A stretch of 37,911 nucleotides of DNA from Sulfurimonas sp. Lineage in GTDB: Bacteria > Campylobacterota > Campylobacteria > Campylobacterales > Sulfurimonadaceae. Below, piece after piece: positions 16,352-26,004 of the stretch. Every line of letters begins with the position of its first letter. Position 1 is the stretch's first letter. Made by a program: the position numbers and the translations under genes. The DNA lies in contig JALWLL010000091.1 of NCBI GenBank assembly GCA_026996295.1, positions 1 to 37,911 of the forward strand. Direction: 5' to 3'. The notes beneath the pieces were generated by a model, which was not told the DNA's origin, did no database searches, and was given only the letters and a program-made list of their open reading frames with translations.

Positions 16352-17378
16352 TCTTAAAAACTCTCTTAGTGAACTAAAATATCCGGGTATCCACAAAACG
16401 ATTGGGGAGTTAAAACTTCTAGGAGATATGAAAGTTGTAGATTCTGTTGCACATATAGAGCTATTAACTGTTAGTGATGAGTCTTACCTCAACCTAAAAA
16501 AACTGATCGAGCAAAACTATAGTGAGCACTTTACAAGCCTCAATATCACTAAGAAAAATTTGGCTAAAAAAGATATGAACTATGGTCACTCCCAAGCTCC
16601 AAACAACCGTGCACCTTATGCAAAAAACATTATTGCCGTTACAAGCGGTAAAGGTGGTGTTGGCAAATCAACTGTAAGTGTGAACCTTGCGATCGCTCTT
16701 GCACAAAAAGGGTTTAAGGTTGGCATCTTGGATGCCGATGTGTACGGACCAAATATTCCGCGTCTTACCAATACCGATATGGAGAGAATCAAGTGGAATG
16801 ATGATGACAAAATCATCCCTGCCCAAAACTACGGTCTTAAAATCATGAGTGTTGCACTCACCACACCAAGCATGGATACCCCTCTTGTTTGGAGAAGCTC
16901 GGTAGCTGTCAATGCTCTTATCCAATTCTTAGAAGATGTCGCATGGGGTGAACTTGACTTTATGGTGATCGATATGCCTCCGGGAACGGGTGATGTTCAA
17001 CTGACCATGGCTCAAGAGCTTCCAATCAGTGCCGCCGTCCTTGTAACCACACCTCAACTCGTTGCAACCGATGATGTAAGTCGTGCAGTTATGATGTTTA
17101 AAGATATCAATGTTCCTATGGCTGGCGTAGTCGAAAATATGAGCTTTTTTATAGCACCAGATACAAAGAATCGCTATGATATATTTGGAACCGGTGGCGC
17201 AGAGAAAATAGCAAAAAAATATAATATAGCCTATTTAGGGGGTATCCCTTTGGATATGCAGATACGTGAAGCTTCTGACAAGGGTGAACCACCTGTTGCC
17301 CTTGGCAATAGTGAACAAAAGAAATACTACAAAGATATTGTAGAAAATATCTTGCAAAACTCAGCGTTTACACTCTGA
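16338..17378 (+). CDS. mrp: Mrp/NBP35-family P-loop ATPase lacking the CxxC motif
   Basis: The start is the ATG at 16338, preceded by AAAGGAG at 16326-16332. An in-frame extension back to 16197 would overlap the previous gene without a ribosome-binding site. The 346-residue protein has an N-terminal MIP18-like domain (residues ~8-65) and the Mrp ATPase: deviant Walker A SGKGGVGKS near 100, DADVYGPNIPR, then DMPPGTGDVQ. Mrp/ApbC proteins are Fe-S cluster carriers that usually bind a cluster through CxxC after ENMS. Here that site reads ENMSFFIAPDT and the whole protein has no cysteine. It therefore cannot use Cys ligands of its own and may be a scaffold or nucleotide switch. Confidence 0.92.
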   Translation: MNSHDLKNSLSELKYPGIHKTIGELKLLGDMKVVDSVAHIELLTVSDESYLNLKKLIEQNYSEHFTSLNITKKNLAKKDMNYGHSQAPNNRAPYAKNIIAVTSGKGGVGKSTVSVNLAIALAQKGFKVGILDADVYGPNIPRLTNTDMERIKWNDDDKIIPAQNYGLKIMSVALTTPSMDTPLVWRSSVAVNALIQFLEDVAWGELDFMVIDMPPGTGDVQLTMAQELPISAAVLVTTPQLVATDDVSRAVMMFKDINVPMAGVVENMSFFIAPDTKNRYDIFGTGGAEKIAKKYNIAYLGGIPLDMQIREASDKGEPPVALGNSEQKKYYKDIVENILQNSAFTL

Positions 17379-17455
17379 TTACTCTTTGGATTTAAGCTGT
17401 GCATAGAGTTTTTATGCAAGCTTCCATTGAGCTTCTATCAGAAAAAAACCACTCC

Positions 17456-18529
17456 TTAATTGTAATACTTAAGAACACCTTCCATATTTGAGCCCATATT
17501 TAAAAGCAGCATATCAGCTATAACCAAGGCACTCATCGCTTCACACACAACTGTTCCGCGAATTGCTACACATGGGTCATGTCGTCCTTTGAGTGCAAAA
17601 TCAACCTCTTCATCATGAGTGGTTATCGTGCGTTGCTCTTTAAATATAGAGGGAGTTGGCTTAAAATAAACATTCATCACTATCTCATCGCCATTAGAGA
17701 TACCACCTAAGATACCTCCCGAATGATTCGTCACAAATCCATCTTTTCGTATCTCATCATTGTTTTGAGAGCCCAATGCACTTGCGCTTACAACACCATC
17801 ACCAATCTCAACAGCCTTGACTGCATTGATTCCCATCATGGCATCGGCTAAAATCGCATCAAGTTTATAGTAAAGCGGTTGACCAAGACCCCTTGGTGCA
17901 CCTTTGATCACAACACGAGCAACCCCGCCAACAGAATCGTGATCATTTTTGGCTTTGAGTATCGCCTCTTTTTGTACCTCTTCCCGGGTGCTGTCTAAGG
18001 CATAAATAATACTTGTTTTAGCATGTTCATAGTTGTAGTGTTGTGCCTTGATACCTGCTATTTCACTGATACCGCTTTGTACAGATATACCTAATTCCTG
18101 TATCATAAGTTTTGCTACAGCACCGGCTGCAACCCTTGCTGCTGTCTCTCTTGCAGATGAGCGTCCGCCGCCGCGGTAGTCACGTATGCCATATTTATGA
18201 AAATAGGTAAAATCGGCATGACCCGGACGAAACACATCTTTGATGTTTGAATAATCTTTAGACTTCTGATTTGTATTGTAAATCACCATAGCTATCGGCG
18301 TTCCCGTTGATTTACCCTCAAAAACACCACTGAGTATCTCTACCTTGTCAGCCTCTTTTCTTGCCGTTTCAAACTCACTCTTACCCGGCTTTCTTCTATC
18401 GAGTTCTGACTGAATATACCCCTCATCTATCTTTAATCCCGCAGGAACTCCATCAAGCAGACACCCTATAGCTGTTCCGTGGGATTCACCAAAAGTACTA
18501 AACCTGAGTTTTTGACCGAAACTGTTCAC
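17456..18529 (-). CDS. aroC: Chorismate synthase
   Basis: The 357-residue protein has the AroC signatures GESHG at 14-18, RPGHADFTYFHKYG and RGGGRSSARETAARVAAGA, and the C-terminal RHDPCVAIRG. It makes chorismate from EPSP using reduced FMN, the last shared step to aromatic amino acids and folate. The start is a GTG directly after the rnc stop codon (no gap), with AAGGA upstream. The rnhA-rnc-aroC order matches Helicobacter and Campylobacter. A T7 run follows 10 bases after the stop, but only a weak stem precedes it. Confidence 0.97.
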   Translation of the reverse strand: MNSFGQKLRFSTFGESHGTAIGCLLDGVPAGLKIDEGYIQSELDRRKPGKSEFETARKEADKVEILSGVFEGKSTGTPIAMVIYNTNQKSKDYSNIKDVFRPGHADFTYFHKYGIRDYRGGGRSSARETAARVAAGAVAKLMIQELGISVQSGISEIAGIKAQHYNYEHAKTSIIYALDSTREEVQKEAILKAKNDHDSVGGVARVVIKGAPRGLGQPLYYKLDAILADAMMGINAVKAVEIGDGVVSASALGSQNNDEIRKDGFVTNHSGGILGGISNGDEIVMNVYFKPTPSIFKEQRTITTHDEEVDFALKGRHDPCVAIRGTVVCEAMSALVIADMLLLNMGSNMEGVLKYYN

Positions 18530-19213
18530 CTATCTATCCTTCTTTAATAGTTCTAATGCCTGTTTTGCAGCCTCTTGCTGCGCTATTTTTTTGCTTTTTC
18601 CAACAGCTCTGGCATACTCTTTCTCCTCTATGATCACAGCTATTTCAAACTCTTTTTTGTGATCAGGTCCACGGCTTGCTATCACCTTATACTCAGGAGT
18701 GAGTCCAAAACGTGCCTGTGTGAGCTCTTGAAGAGTTGTTTTAAAATCTCTAAAAAGGGAATCAAGAGAGATATCTTTATAGTTTTTTTCCAGAAGTTTG
18801 ATCGCTATCTCTTTAACGGTTTGTAAACCTGCCTCCAAATAGATGGCACCGATCACCGCTTCAAAAGCATTAGAAAGAAGTGAGGGTTTGTCTCTACCTC
18901 CATTGTTCTCTTCTGCGTTTGAGAGATAGATATAATCACCCAGATCTATGCTTCGGGCCAACTTGTCAAAACCATCTTCATTGACCAATGAGGCTCTGAT
19001 CTTTGAGAGCTTACCCTCATCAGAGTTCTTAAACTTGAAAAAAAGATATTCACCGACGATCAAGTCAAGTACCGCATCACCCAAAAACTCCAGTCTTTCG
19101 TTGTCATAGGATTGCTTAAAACTTTTATGTGTCAAAGCTTCTATAAGAAGCTTTTTATCTTTAAACCTGTACTCAAGTACATCTTCTAAAACTTCTATAT
19201 CTTTACTACTCAT
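18530..19213 (-). CDS. rnc: Ribonuclease III
   Basis: The 227-residue protein has the RNase III catalytic signature [14 protein letters not shown] near residue 38, a second acidic site [12 protein letters not shown] near 112, and a C-terminal double-stranded-RNA-binding domain (residues ~155-225, ending [16 protein letters not shown]). It cuts dsRNA in rRNA maturation and mRNA turnover. Its ATG overlaps the rnhA stop by 4 bases and aroC follows without a gap, so translation of the three is coupled. Length and motifs are standard. Confidence 0.97.
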   Translation of the reverse strand: MSSKDIEVLEDVLEYRFKDKKLLIEALTHKSFKQSYDNERLEFLGDAVLDLIVGEYLFFKFKNSDEGKLSKIRASLVNEDGFDKLARSIDLGDYIYLSNAEENNGGRDKPSLLSNAFEAVIGAIYLEAGLQTVKEIAIKLLEKNYKDISLDSLFRDFKTTLQELTQARFGLTPEYKVIASRGPDHKKEFEIAVIIEEKEYARAVGKSKKIAQQEAAKQALELLKKDR

Positions 19214-19659
19214 TGTTCCCTCTTGTGTGCTTGAAGCAGATCTTTTGCTTTTTGTGCTTCATCTCTTGCGATCTGATCACACCTTTCATTCTCTTCATGT
19301 CCGTTATGACCTCTCACCCAGATACCGTTTATTTTATGCCCCTGAGAAACTTTCATATACTCTTGCCACAGGTCTGGGTTTTTTACTTTTTTAAAGCCTC
19401 TTTTGATCCAGTTTTGCAGCCATTCATTCATCCCTTTGATCACGTATGAAGAGTCTGATACCACATCCACTTCACATGGCTCTTTGAGTGCTCTGAGCCC
19501 TTCTATGACCGCTAAAAGCTCCATCCTGTTGTTTGTGGTATGCTCCTCCTTGCCGGAGATGATCTTCTCTTTATCGCCATAACGCAAAATCGTCCCATAG
19601 CCACCGGGGCCCGGATTGCCAAGTGCACTGCCATCACTGAAAAGAGTTATTTTCTTCAC
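19210..19659 (-). CDS. rnhA: Ribonuclease HI
   Basis: The 149-residue protein has all four catalytic carboxylates of RNase HI: Asp9 in [14 protein letters not shown], Glu47 in NNRMELLA, Asp69 in VVSDSSY and Asp128 in ERCDQIA. His118 (WVRGHNGH) corresponds to the flexible-loop His. It degrades RNA in RNA-DNA hybrids. Its start lies 26 bases inside the upstream TPR gene, and it overlaps rnc by 4 bases. Confidence 0.96.
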   Translation of the reverse strand: MKKITLFSDGSALGNPGPGGYGTILRYGDKEKIISGKEEHTTNNRMELLAVIEGLRALKEPCEVDVVSDSSYVIKGMNEWLQNWIKRGFKKVKNPDLWQEYMKVSQGHKINGIWVRGHNGHEENERCDQIARDEAQKAKDLLQAHKREQ

Positions 19660-20680
19660 TAAAATCCCTATGGTAATCTTTACACAAAATAAATTCTACT
19701 CTAGATGTATCAATAGAGTGACAATGGCTGCAACGATTGAACGAAAACGGAAACACCTGCTTACAGTTGTCACATATATATTCAAAGCTCAACGTAGCAT
19801 TGACACTCGAGTTGAGATTTATCAATATATCAAACTCAAACACCGAACTCTCAGTGGTCTTTGAGATATCACCACGGGCACTGTAAAGCTCTCTGAGATA
19901 GCCATTTTGTAAAATTATATCTAAATCCAAATCTTTTTTGTCCACATGCCATAAAATATCGGCTAAGAGTTCACTTTTTGAACTGTCAAAATTCTGCCAT
20001 GCAAGCTTTGGATCGATCCGAAACAAAAACTCAAACACAAGGTATGTAAGCTGTCCTGTTTTTTTATAGATCTTTAGAAGCCTTTGCGCTTTGTCTTCAA
20101 CACTTAGGTTTGTGTCGTTGAGAAGTGCCAATGCTTTTAAATAGATACTGTCTTTGCTGATATCTTTGTCAAGTTCATCAAGGGGTTCTAAAACTTCCAA
20201 AGCTGATGTATAATCTCTCATATATTCATAGACCAAAAGCAAATAGTGCAAAGCCTGAGGTGTACGAGGATTATTTTTTAATATCTCTAAAAATATCTGT
20301 TTTGCACGCTCTAAAAAACCCGCTTTAAAGTAGGTCTTCCCAAGCAGAAACATTGTCTCTCTGTAGTTGGCTTTATTGCCGAGTTTTAGCAGTTCATTGT
20401 ATATCTCTATACATTTTTCATAATCACCGTTTTTAAAATATGAACTCGCCAAAAGCAACCATGACTTTTCAGAAAGCTCCCCCTTGGCTATGAGTACTTT
20501 AAGCTCATTTTGGGAAGGAAGTGTACGAAACTGTCGCAAAAATTTATCGAGATGTCTATAATCCTCTTGTCTTTTGTAGCGTCCCCACCAGTAGGAAAAA
20601 AATGTTATGACAAAAATCAGTGCAAAAAAGATGATGATAGAAAAAAGGGGATCGCGAAATTCAATAAAAAAGGTATTCAT
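19634..20680 (-). CDS. LapB/YciM-like TPR protein with membrane anchor and zinc-ribbon tail
   Basis: The 348-residue protein has one N-terminal membrane helix (~residues 12-32, followed by WWGRYKR), several tetratricopeptide repeats (~70-260, for example ALHYLLLVYEYMRDYTSALE) and a C-terminal metal-binding knuckle pair, C303-x2-C306 and C317-x2-C320. This order is that of LapB, a cytoplasm-facing anchor that in E. coli tunes lipopolysaccharide synthesis through LpxC and FtsH. LapB is ~390 residues, so this is slightly short. The functional assignment is by architecture only. It sits 6 bases after the unknown gene and overlaps rnhA by 26 bases. Confidence 0.82.
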   Translation of the reverse strand: MNTFFIEFRDPLFSIIIFFALIFVITFFSYWWGRYKRQEDYRHLDKFLRQFRTLPSQNELKVLIAKGELSEKSWLLLASSYFKNGDYEKCIEIYNELLKLGNKANYRETMFLLGKTYFKAGFLERAKQIFLEILKNNPRTPQALHYLLLVYEYMRDYTSALEVLEPLDELDKDISKDSIYLKALALLNDTNLSVEDKAQRLLKIYKKTGQLTYLVFEFLFRIDPKLAWQNFDSSKSELLADILWHVDKKDLDLDIILQNGYLRELYSARGDISKTTESSVFEFDILINLNSSVNATLSFEYICDNCKQVFPFSFNRCSHCHSIDTSRVEFILCKDYHRDFSEENNSFQ

Positions 20681-20686
20681 TGACTG

Positions 20687-21154
20687 CTATCCATAAACAA
20701 CAATGCCATAGTCGTTCTTAAGATTATAAAAGGTGGCATTTGCATCAAACTCAAGATCTTTTATACGTCCAAGCTGCACTATGGAGTTTTTTCCAACCTT
20801 GATACCAAACTCCGTAAAAAATTTTTTGATATTGACAAACTTTATATCTTCTACGTATTTGTACTCAAACTCTTTGTAAAGTTTCATCTTTTCATAAGAA
20901 AATATATGTTCGTTGACATGAAGTCTGTCAGAAGCATACTTGATCGGCAGATGACCGGAGAGGTCTGTCAAAACAGGTTCGATATAATCATACTTTTTTG
21001 GAAGTGTATTTTTTTGCACAAAAATATACTTGTTGTTAAGTTTCAAGTTGGGAGTATCTCTCCAATATTTATACAAAGGGTTTGAGACTCCCAGTTTCGA
21101 GGAGACCTCACGCCAGAGCCAATAAGAATTTAACGTATTTGGAAGATGTGACAT
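20687..21154 (-). CDS. Conserved-looking protein of unknown function heading the rnhA-rnc-aroC operon
   Basis: I do not recognise this 155-residue protein. It has no signal peptide, membrane helix or cysteine. It is rich in Tyr, Lys and Asp and has a mixed alpha/beta pattern, with a C-terminal half (FVNIKKFFTEFGIKVGKNS onward) that could be a small fold. The ribosome-binding site is weak (AGAGA). It lies 6 bases before the LapB-like gene and so is probably its operon leader. Its size, clean frame and tight spacing support a real gene. Confidence 0.75.
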   Translation of the reverse strand: MSHLPNTLNSYWLWREVSSKLGVSNPLYKYWRDTPNLKLNNKYIFVQKNTLPKKYDYIEPVLTDLSGHLPIKYASDRLHVNEHIFSYEKMKLYKEFEYKYVEDIKFVNIKKFFTEFGIKVGKNSIVQLGRIKDLEFDANATFYNLKNDYGIVVYG

Positions 21155-21180
21155 TCTCTGCTAGCCCCCTTTTTACATAA

Positions 21181-21186
21181 ATTATA
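21181..21186 (-). promoter_or_regulatory. -10 box for the operon 20687-21154 to aroC (candidate)
   Basis: The minus strand reads TTATATAATTTATG, giving a TATAAT about 26 bases before the ATG of the 155-residue gene. An A9 run lies just upstream on the same strand, fitting the AT-rich upstream region of Campylobacterota promoters. No clear -35 is present. Confidence 0.42.
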
Positions 21187-21242
21187 TAATTTTTTTTTGA
21201 CACTGCCCTTAAAATAACTTCTTTAGAGCACTTTGTTTACAC

Positions 21243-22307
21243 TTAAAAAGTGGCAGTGACCACCTTTGTTACTATAAATCCTCCAACCACAAGCCATACA
21301 AACATACTTCCGGCTGTATAAAGTGGCGCAAGACCAAGACCTTTAAACTTTGCAAAGATCGTTCCCATACCAAGAGCAGTCATAGCCATTGTAAGCAAAA
21401 ATGTATCTATTTCATTGATTACAGAGACTATATTATGTGGCACAAGATCAAGCGAATTAAACCCTGCCATACCTATAAAATAGACTGCAAACCAAGGGAT
21501 AGTCAGTGTTAAACCGCCTGCCTCCCCGCCGGCTTTTTTTGCTTGCATAGAAAGATAAAGACCAAGAATGATAAGCATAGGCGCTATCATAATAACACGG
21601 GTCATTTTCACAATGACCGCAGAGTTTGCCATAACCTCAGGAGCACCGGCAACAGAAGCCGGAACCGCTACAACCTGTGCTACCTCATGAATAGTACCCC
21701 CTACATAAATTCCAAACTGCTCGGGAGTCATATGCAAAAATCCTGTTGCAGGCTCTATAATGGAAGCATACAAAACAGGGTATAAGAACATAGAGATGGT
21801 ACCAAAGAGAACAACCATACTTACAGCGACCGCTGTTTTATGCCCCTCAGCTTTAAGCACAGGTTCTGTTGCCAAAACTGCTGCCGCACCACAAACAGAA
21901 GCACCTGATGCGGTGAGCATAGAAGTATCTCTGTCCATTTTAAAAAACTTTATTCCCAAATATGTTCCAAGTAAAAATGTTGTCGAAAGCATGATAAGTG
22001 AAACCATAAAACCACTCATTCCTACTTCCATAATCTGCTGAAATGTTATGCGAAAACCGTAAAACACAATAGCAAAACGCAGAATTTTCTTTCCTGAGAA
22101 AGTAATACCGCTACCCCATGCACTTGGGATATGATTATGTAAGGTATTTGCATAAAAAATACCCATAACAATACCGATAACAAGGGGGGAGATACCTAAA
22201 CTTTTTATAAAGCTTATTTGAGAGATCATCGTTGCAGCTGCAGCAAAAATAGCTACAAAAATAATCCCACTTATTGTCCCTTGTCTATTTTGTGCTGAAA
22301 ATGGCAT
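21243..22307 (-). CDS. YeiH/UPF0324 family membrane protein (putative sulfate exporter family)
   Basis: The 354-residue protein has about ten hydrophobic segments and the family motif SGASVCGAAAVLATEPVLKAE near residue 133. It also has GGTIHEVAQVVA near 208, both typical of the YeiH (Cons_hypoth698) family. These inner-membrane proteins are annotated as putative sulfate exporters, with little experimental proof. Export of sulfate would fit a sulfur oxidiser. The gene seems to be transcribed alone from an extended -10 box, and AAAGGAT precedes the ATG. Confidence 0.88.
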   Translation of the reverse strand: MPFSAQNRQGTISGIIFVAIFAAAATMISQISFIKSLGISPLVIGIVMGIFYANTLHNHIPSAWGSGITFSGKKILRFAIVFYGFRITFQQIMEVGMSGFMVSLIMLSTTFLLGTYLGIKFFKMDRDTSMLTASGASVCGAAAVLATEPVLKAEGHKTAVAVSMVVLFGTISMFLYPVLYASIIEPATGFLHMTPEQFGIYVGGTIHEVAQVVAVPASVAGAPEVMANSAVIVKMTRVIMIAPMLIILGLYLSMQAKKAGGEAGGLTLTIPWFAVYFIGMAGFNSLDLVPHNIVSVINEIDTFLLTMAMTALGMGTIFAKFKGLGLAPLYTAGSMFVWLVVGGFIVTKVVTATF

Positions 22308-22330
22308 CTATATCCTTTTACATTGAATAG

Positions 22331-22342
22331 CTAATTATATCA
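22331..22342 (-). promoter_or_regulatory. Extended -10 promoter of the yeiH-like gene
   Basis: The minus strand reads TTGATATAATTAG: TATAAT (22334-22339) with an upstream TG at the extended -10 position, 26 bases before the ATG. It lies just past the end of the DUF748 gene. The -35 region falls within that gene's 3' end. Confidence 0.5.
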
Positions 22343-22350
22343 AAATAGTA

Positions 22351-25300
22351 TCACTTTACTTCTATTTTGAGCTCATTTTTTACTAATTTTTCATTTTCTT
22401 CATCAGAAACACCAACTTCTAGAAGCTTAATTCTTGTAGGTTCTATGTTTTTTGCATTGATCAAATAGCTTTGAATTGCTTGTGAGCGTTGTTGTGCCAA
22501 ACCTTCAAGTTCCTCTTTTGAGACAGGTTGTATCTTAGTGCATTCCTTCATAAGTGCACTTTTATAAGCTCTTTGAAGTGTCTCATCTTTATATTTTTCA
22601 CTCAACTCTTTTTGTATTGTAAGAGGTTTATCATCTTGTTTTGCGTCATAATAAATTTTCTCCAATAACGCCACACTCATTGCACTCTGATAATTTTTTG
22701 CATCTTTGGCTCCGCTGAGTGCTAGTACTTTTTTCATCAGTTTTTCTTTTTGCAACGCTTTTGTATCACTCAGCGTATCATAACGCCCGCCCACGCCTAA
22801 AGCGATCTTTGGTCTCTTGAGAAGCATTTTAGCAATAGAATCAAGTTTCTCCCGCTCAGGAGGCAGGATAGTTTTATCCCCCGGTTCAAACTCGGCATAC
22901 TCAAGATCTGCTCCATCCATACCCATCATGGAAGCCAAAAACCTAAAGGGCGAACTCACTGCTTTGACAACCAAATTTCCAAGTGTCTTCCAAACAAGTG
23001 CACCATACTTAAAGTCCGGTTCATCAACATTGCCTTTGACCGGCATATCAATATCAATCACCCCTTCACTGTCTTCTAAAAGCGCGACAACAAAGCCTAA
23101 AGGAAGCTTGGTAATATTCTCATCCTCTATCTCATCACCGAGCTTAATATTTTTAATGATTATGCTGTTTTCACCCAGAAGTTCCGAGTCAAGTATCTTA
23201 TAGCCAAGATCAAGATAAAGCTTCCCTTCATCTATTTTATAGCCGGCAAAACTTGCACTGTAACCACTGAAGGAGTTTAATGCTAGATTTTTAAAATTAA
23301 AGTTTATATCTGTGTACTCTTTAGGATTGGAGGCATTGAGTGAACCTTTAAGTTTTGTCGAACCATACTGATCGACCACCCCGTCTATCTCTACATAGCT
23401 GGTCTCACCCGGTATGGTAGAGATCGCATAGACGGCACCGTTTAGATCATGGATATTTGTTTTGAACGCAAGAGGCAAAGAGAGGTCTGCAAACTGTGCA
23501 CTTCCGTTATGCACGTTAAGTTTCATAATCTTTGCGGGAAATACTTTCTTAGGTTGTTCCTCTTCAACGTCTTTGTTTGCCTCTTGTGTCGTTTTGGTTT
23601 GTTTCATCAATGAAGCAAAGTTCAACTGTTTATCTTTATATACAATGGCATTGACATAAAATGAGTCAAGATCAACCTCATTTATAAAGAGCTTATTTGG
23701 AAAAAGCTCTAAAGTAAAAGGAGTAAGGGCAAGCTTAGAAAAAGAGAGCAAAGAGGTGTTGTCTCTCGTGTCATTTAAAAAGAGCTCTTGAATATTCATA
23801 GAGCCATTCACAAGAAGATCAGGCTTATGTTGTGATGGCATATACTCTATCTTATTTTTTATATTGAGATAGCCATCAGCAATATTGACATATGCCATCT
23901 TTTCTACGTAAGGGCTCAATGCTTTTAGGGAGAGATGTTGCAAATTCAGCTCCCCTTTGTACTTCAGAGGTGTATGTCGCACTTTACCCTTGGAAGTCAG
24001 AATACCATCGCCGTTTATTCGTAAGTGTGTGTCATATCTCAGCCAGGTGTTAGCACTTGAGTTTATATCATATGCATTTATAGTGAACTTCTCAATCTTA
24101 TGAATAAGTGGCGGGAGGAATGTTTTATCTGTAAATTGTATGTTACTCTCACTAAGAGCAAACTGTTGCAAAAATAGTGTATAAGCTCGCTCTTGCTCTG
24201 TCTTTTGCTGTTTTTGTGTAGTTTGCAGTGCTTTATTCTCTTTAGCAACGATCAAGTTCTCCACATTGAGCGTAGTATCTTTGCCTTTAGTGATGGCAAC
24301 ATCCAGTTGATCCAACAATATCTTGTGAATCTCTATATTTTTAGTTTGTGTATCAAGATCTATTCCTGAAACATTAAAACTTTGAAAACTCAGAAGATCA
24401 CTCTGAGTATCTCGCTGTTTTACAATAAAATCCTCAACTTCAAAGTTCGCCCCCACCACTTTACTCACTAGCATTTGCTCTTTTTCCTGCACACTTACAT
24501 TGGCATCAAAACCAATAACTGCATTCTCTAAAAGAACATTGTAGGTGCTTAGGTTGGCTCTTGCTATCTCATCTATATAAGGGTTATAGTGCACAACATC
24601 AAACCCCCTGCACTTCACAGAGGATCTAAGATCTAAAACATGTTGCTTGATACTCCCTTGAAGATCACAAAGAAAATCTTCATTGATCTTTGTATCAAGC
24701 TGATAGGAAAAAGGCTCATCTCCGGCAAGGCTTAGATGCTGTATATACACATTTAATTCATCGATTCTTGTATCGACCTCAGGACTAACCCCCTTATCAT
24801 AAAAATCTACCTGTATATTCTCTAGTGCGATATCATCAACAAGCACTTTCCATGGATTTGAAGTATTACCCTCAGAAGCTTGCTTTTGTTGTGTTTGCTC
24901 ACTTTGCTGTACGCTCTCTTCATTTTTTAAATACTCCACCCAGTCTATCGTGTGATTGGTATCTCTTTTTACTTTCACAGATAAAGCATCCAAAGCGATT
25001 GTGCCTATATGAACATCTTGAAGCATTGGCATAATTGTTGTGTTGTAGAGGTAAAAACTTTTAAGATTTAAGATATCTTTATATTTATCTTTTGGCTTGA
25101 TTCTGAGTTTCTCCAAATAGAGTGTAAGATTTTCTATTTTTGTAGCATTGAGCTCATCCATATTGAAACTATAGTCCGTGTAAAAAGAGAGTTTTCCATC
25201 AGCTATTTCAAGTTTTAAAGAATCTTGCAAATACCTCCATTGTGTGTAAAGTTTACTCGCTTCAAAATTCAGGCTGCCCTCCATCTTAAATGGAGCAACC

Positions 25301-25929
25301 CCTGTGATCTTACTTTTCAGATCCACAAAGCCGCCATCACCCAAAGCTGAATACAACCTCAAAGAGCTATCACTGCCGTTAAAGTCATCCGTATCAATAT
25401 TTTGAAGCTCAAACCCTATACGCTCAAATGAAAAATCAAACTTGCTTTTATGAGTATAGTCTTCGTACCTAAGCACCCCATCTACTATGGCCACCCTGTC
25501 TAAAATGATCCGTGGAAGTTTTGTGGTTTGTGTCTTTTGTGTATCTTCTGAAGTGTTGTTCTCTTTGAGAATTTGAGTAAAGTTCAATGTTTTGTCTTTA
25601 TTGTAGATCAGCGATATTTTCGGCTCTTGTACAACAAAACTTTTTACATGGATAGCTGAGCGTAAAAGAGAAAGCACTTCAAGATTAAGCGTTAAAGATT
25701 TGACAGACAGTAAATGCTGTTGTTCTCTTGAGTACAAATCGATTCCAGAGACTTTAAGTCCAAAAGTAAAGGGGTTAAAATATATATCTTCTATGCTAAT
25801 ATTTGCTTTTGTTTGCTCAGAAACTCCGCTGACAATCTGAGATTTTAACACATAAGGAAGTACAAAAAAGCCCAATATAGCGTAAAGCAGTACCATATAC
25901 AATATGATTTTTTGAATTTTTTTTAACAA
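22351..25929 (-). CDS. DUF748/AsmA-like very large envelope protein
   Basis: The start is a TTG with a good GGAG six bases upstream and no better alternative, giving 1192 residues. The N-terminus has one membrane helix (~8-28). The rest is a long beta-rich chain with repeating AsmA-like units: KLSFYTDYSF, GELNLQHLSLKALSPYV, and LNFASLMKQ typical of DUF748. The last ~170 residues contain an LDSIAKMLLKRPKIALGVGG segment and a helical end. AsmA-like proteins are thought to span the periplasm and help move lipids to the outer membrane. It is oriented with ccoG, but a 101-base gap with a palindrome separates them. Confidence 0.87.
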   Translation of the reverse strand: MLKKIQKIILYMVLLYAILGFFVLPYVLKSQIVSGVSEQTKANISIEDIYFNPFTFGLKVSGIDLYSREQQHLLSVKSLTLNLEVLSLLRSAIHVKSFVVQEPKISLIYNKDKTLNFTQILKENNTSEDTQKTQTTKLPRIILDRVAIVDGVLRYEDYTHKSKFDFSFERIGFELQNIDTDDFNGSDSSLRLYSALGDGGFVDLKSKITGVAPFKMEGSLNFEASKLYTQWRYLQDSLKLEIADGKLSFYTDYSFNMDELNATKIENLTLYLEKLRIKPKDKYKDILNLKSFYLYNTTIMPMLQDVHIGTIALDALSVKVKRDTNHTIDWVEYLKNEESVQQSEQTQQKQASEGNTSNPWKVLVDDIALENIQVDFYDKGVSPEVDTRIDELNVYIQHLSLAGDEPFSYQLDTKINEDFLCDLQGSIKQHVLDLRSSVKCRGFDVVHYNPYIDEIARANLSTYNVLLENAVIGFDANVSVQEKEQMLVSKVVGANFEVEDFIVKQRDTQSDLLSFQSFNVSGIDLDTQTKNIEIHKILLDQLDVAITKGKDTTLNVENLIVAKENKALQTTQKQQKTEQERAYTLFLQQFALSESNIQFTDKTFLPPLIHKIEKFTINAYDINSSANTWLRYDTHLRINGDGILTSKGKVRHTPLKYKGELNLQHLSLKALSPYVEKMAYVNIADGYLNIKNKIEYMPSQHKPDLLVNGSMNIQELFLNDTRDNTSLLSFSKLALTPFTLELFPNKLFINEVDLDSFYVNAIVYKDKQLNFASLMKQTKTTQEANKDVEEEQPKKVFPAKIMKLNVHNGSAQFADLSLPLAFKTNIHDLNGAVYAISTIPGETSYVEIDGVVDQYGSTKLKGSLNASNPKEYTDINFNFKNLALNSFSGYSASFAGYKIDEGKLYLDLGYKILDSELLGENSIIIKNIKLGDEIEDENITKLPLGFVVALLEDSEGVIDIDMPVKGNVDEPDFKYGALVWKTLGNLVVKAVSSPFRFLASMMGMDGADLEYAEFEPGDKTILPPEREKLDSIAKMLLKRPKIALGVGGRYDTLSDTKALQKEKLMKKVLALSGAKDAKNYQSAMSVALLEKIYYDAKQDDKPLTIQKELSEKYKDETLQRAYKSALMKECTKIQPVSKEELEGLAQQRSQAIQSYLINAKNIEPTRIKLLEVGVSDEENEKLVKNELKIEVK

Positions 25930-26004
25930 AATAAACTCCGTAACACTTGTTTTGTAAGTTTACACTATTGTCTTTTAAAAGAGGGTTAGATTTTTTTACC
26001 TGCA

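Noticed and set aside
17379-17455. Bidirectional terminator between mrp and aroC
   Set aside because: Only 5-bp stems (GCATA/TATGC, CTTAA/TTAAG) could be formed; the T7 run after aroC is suggestive but not enough to call.
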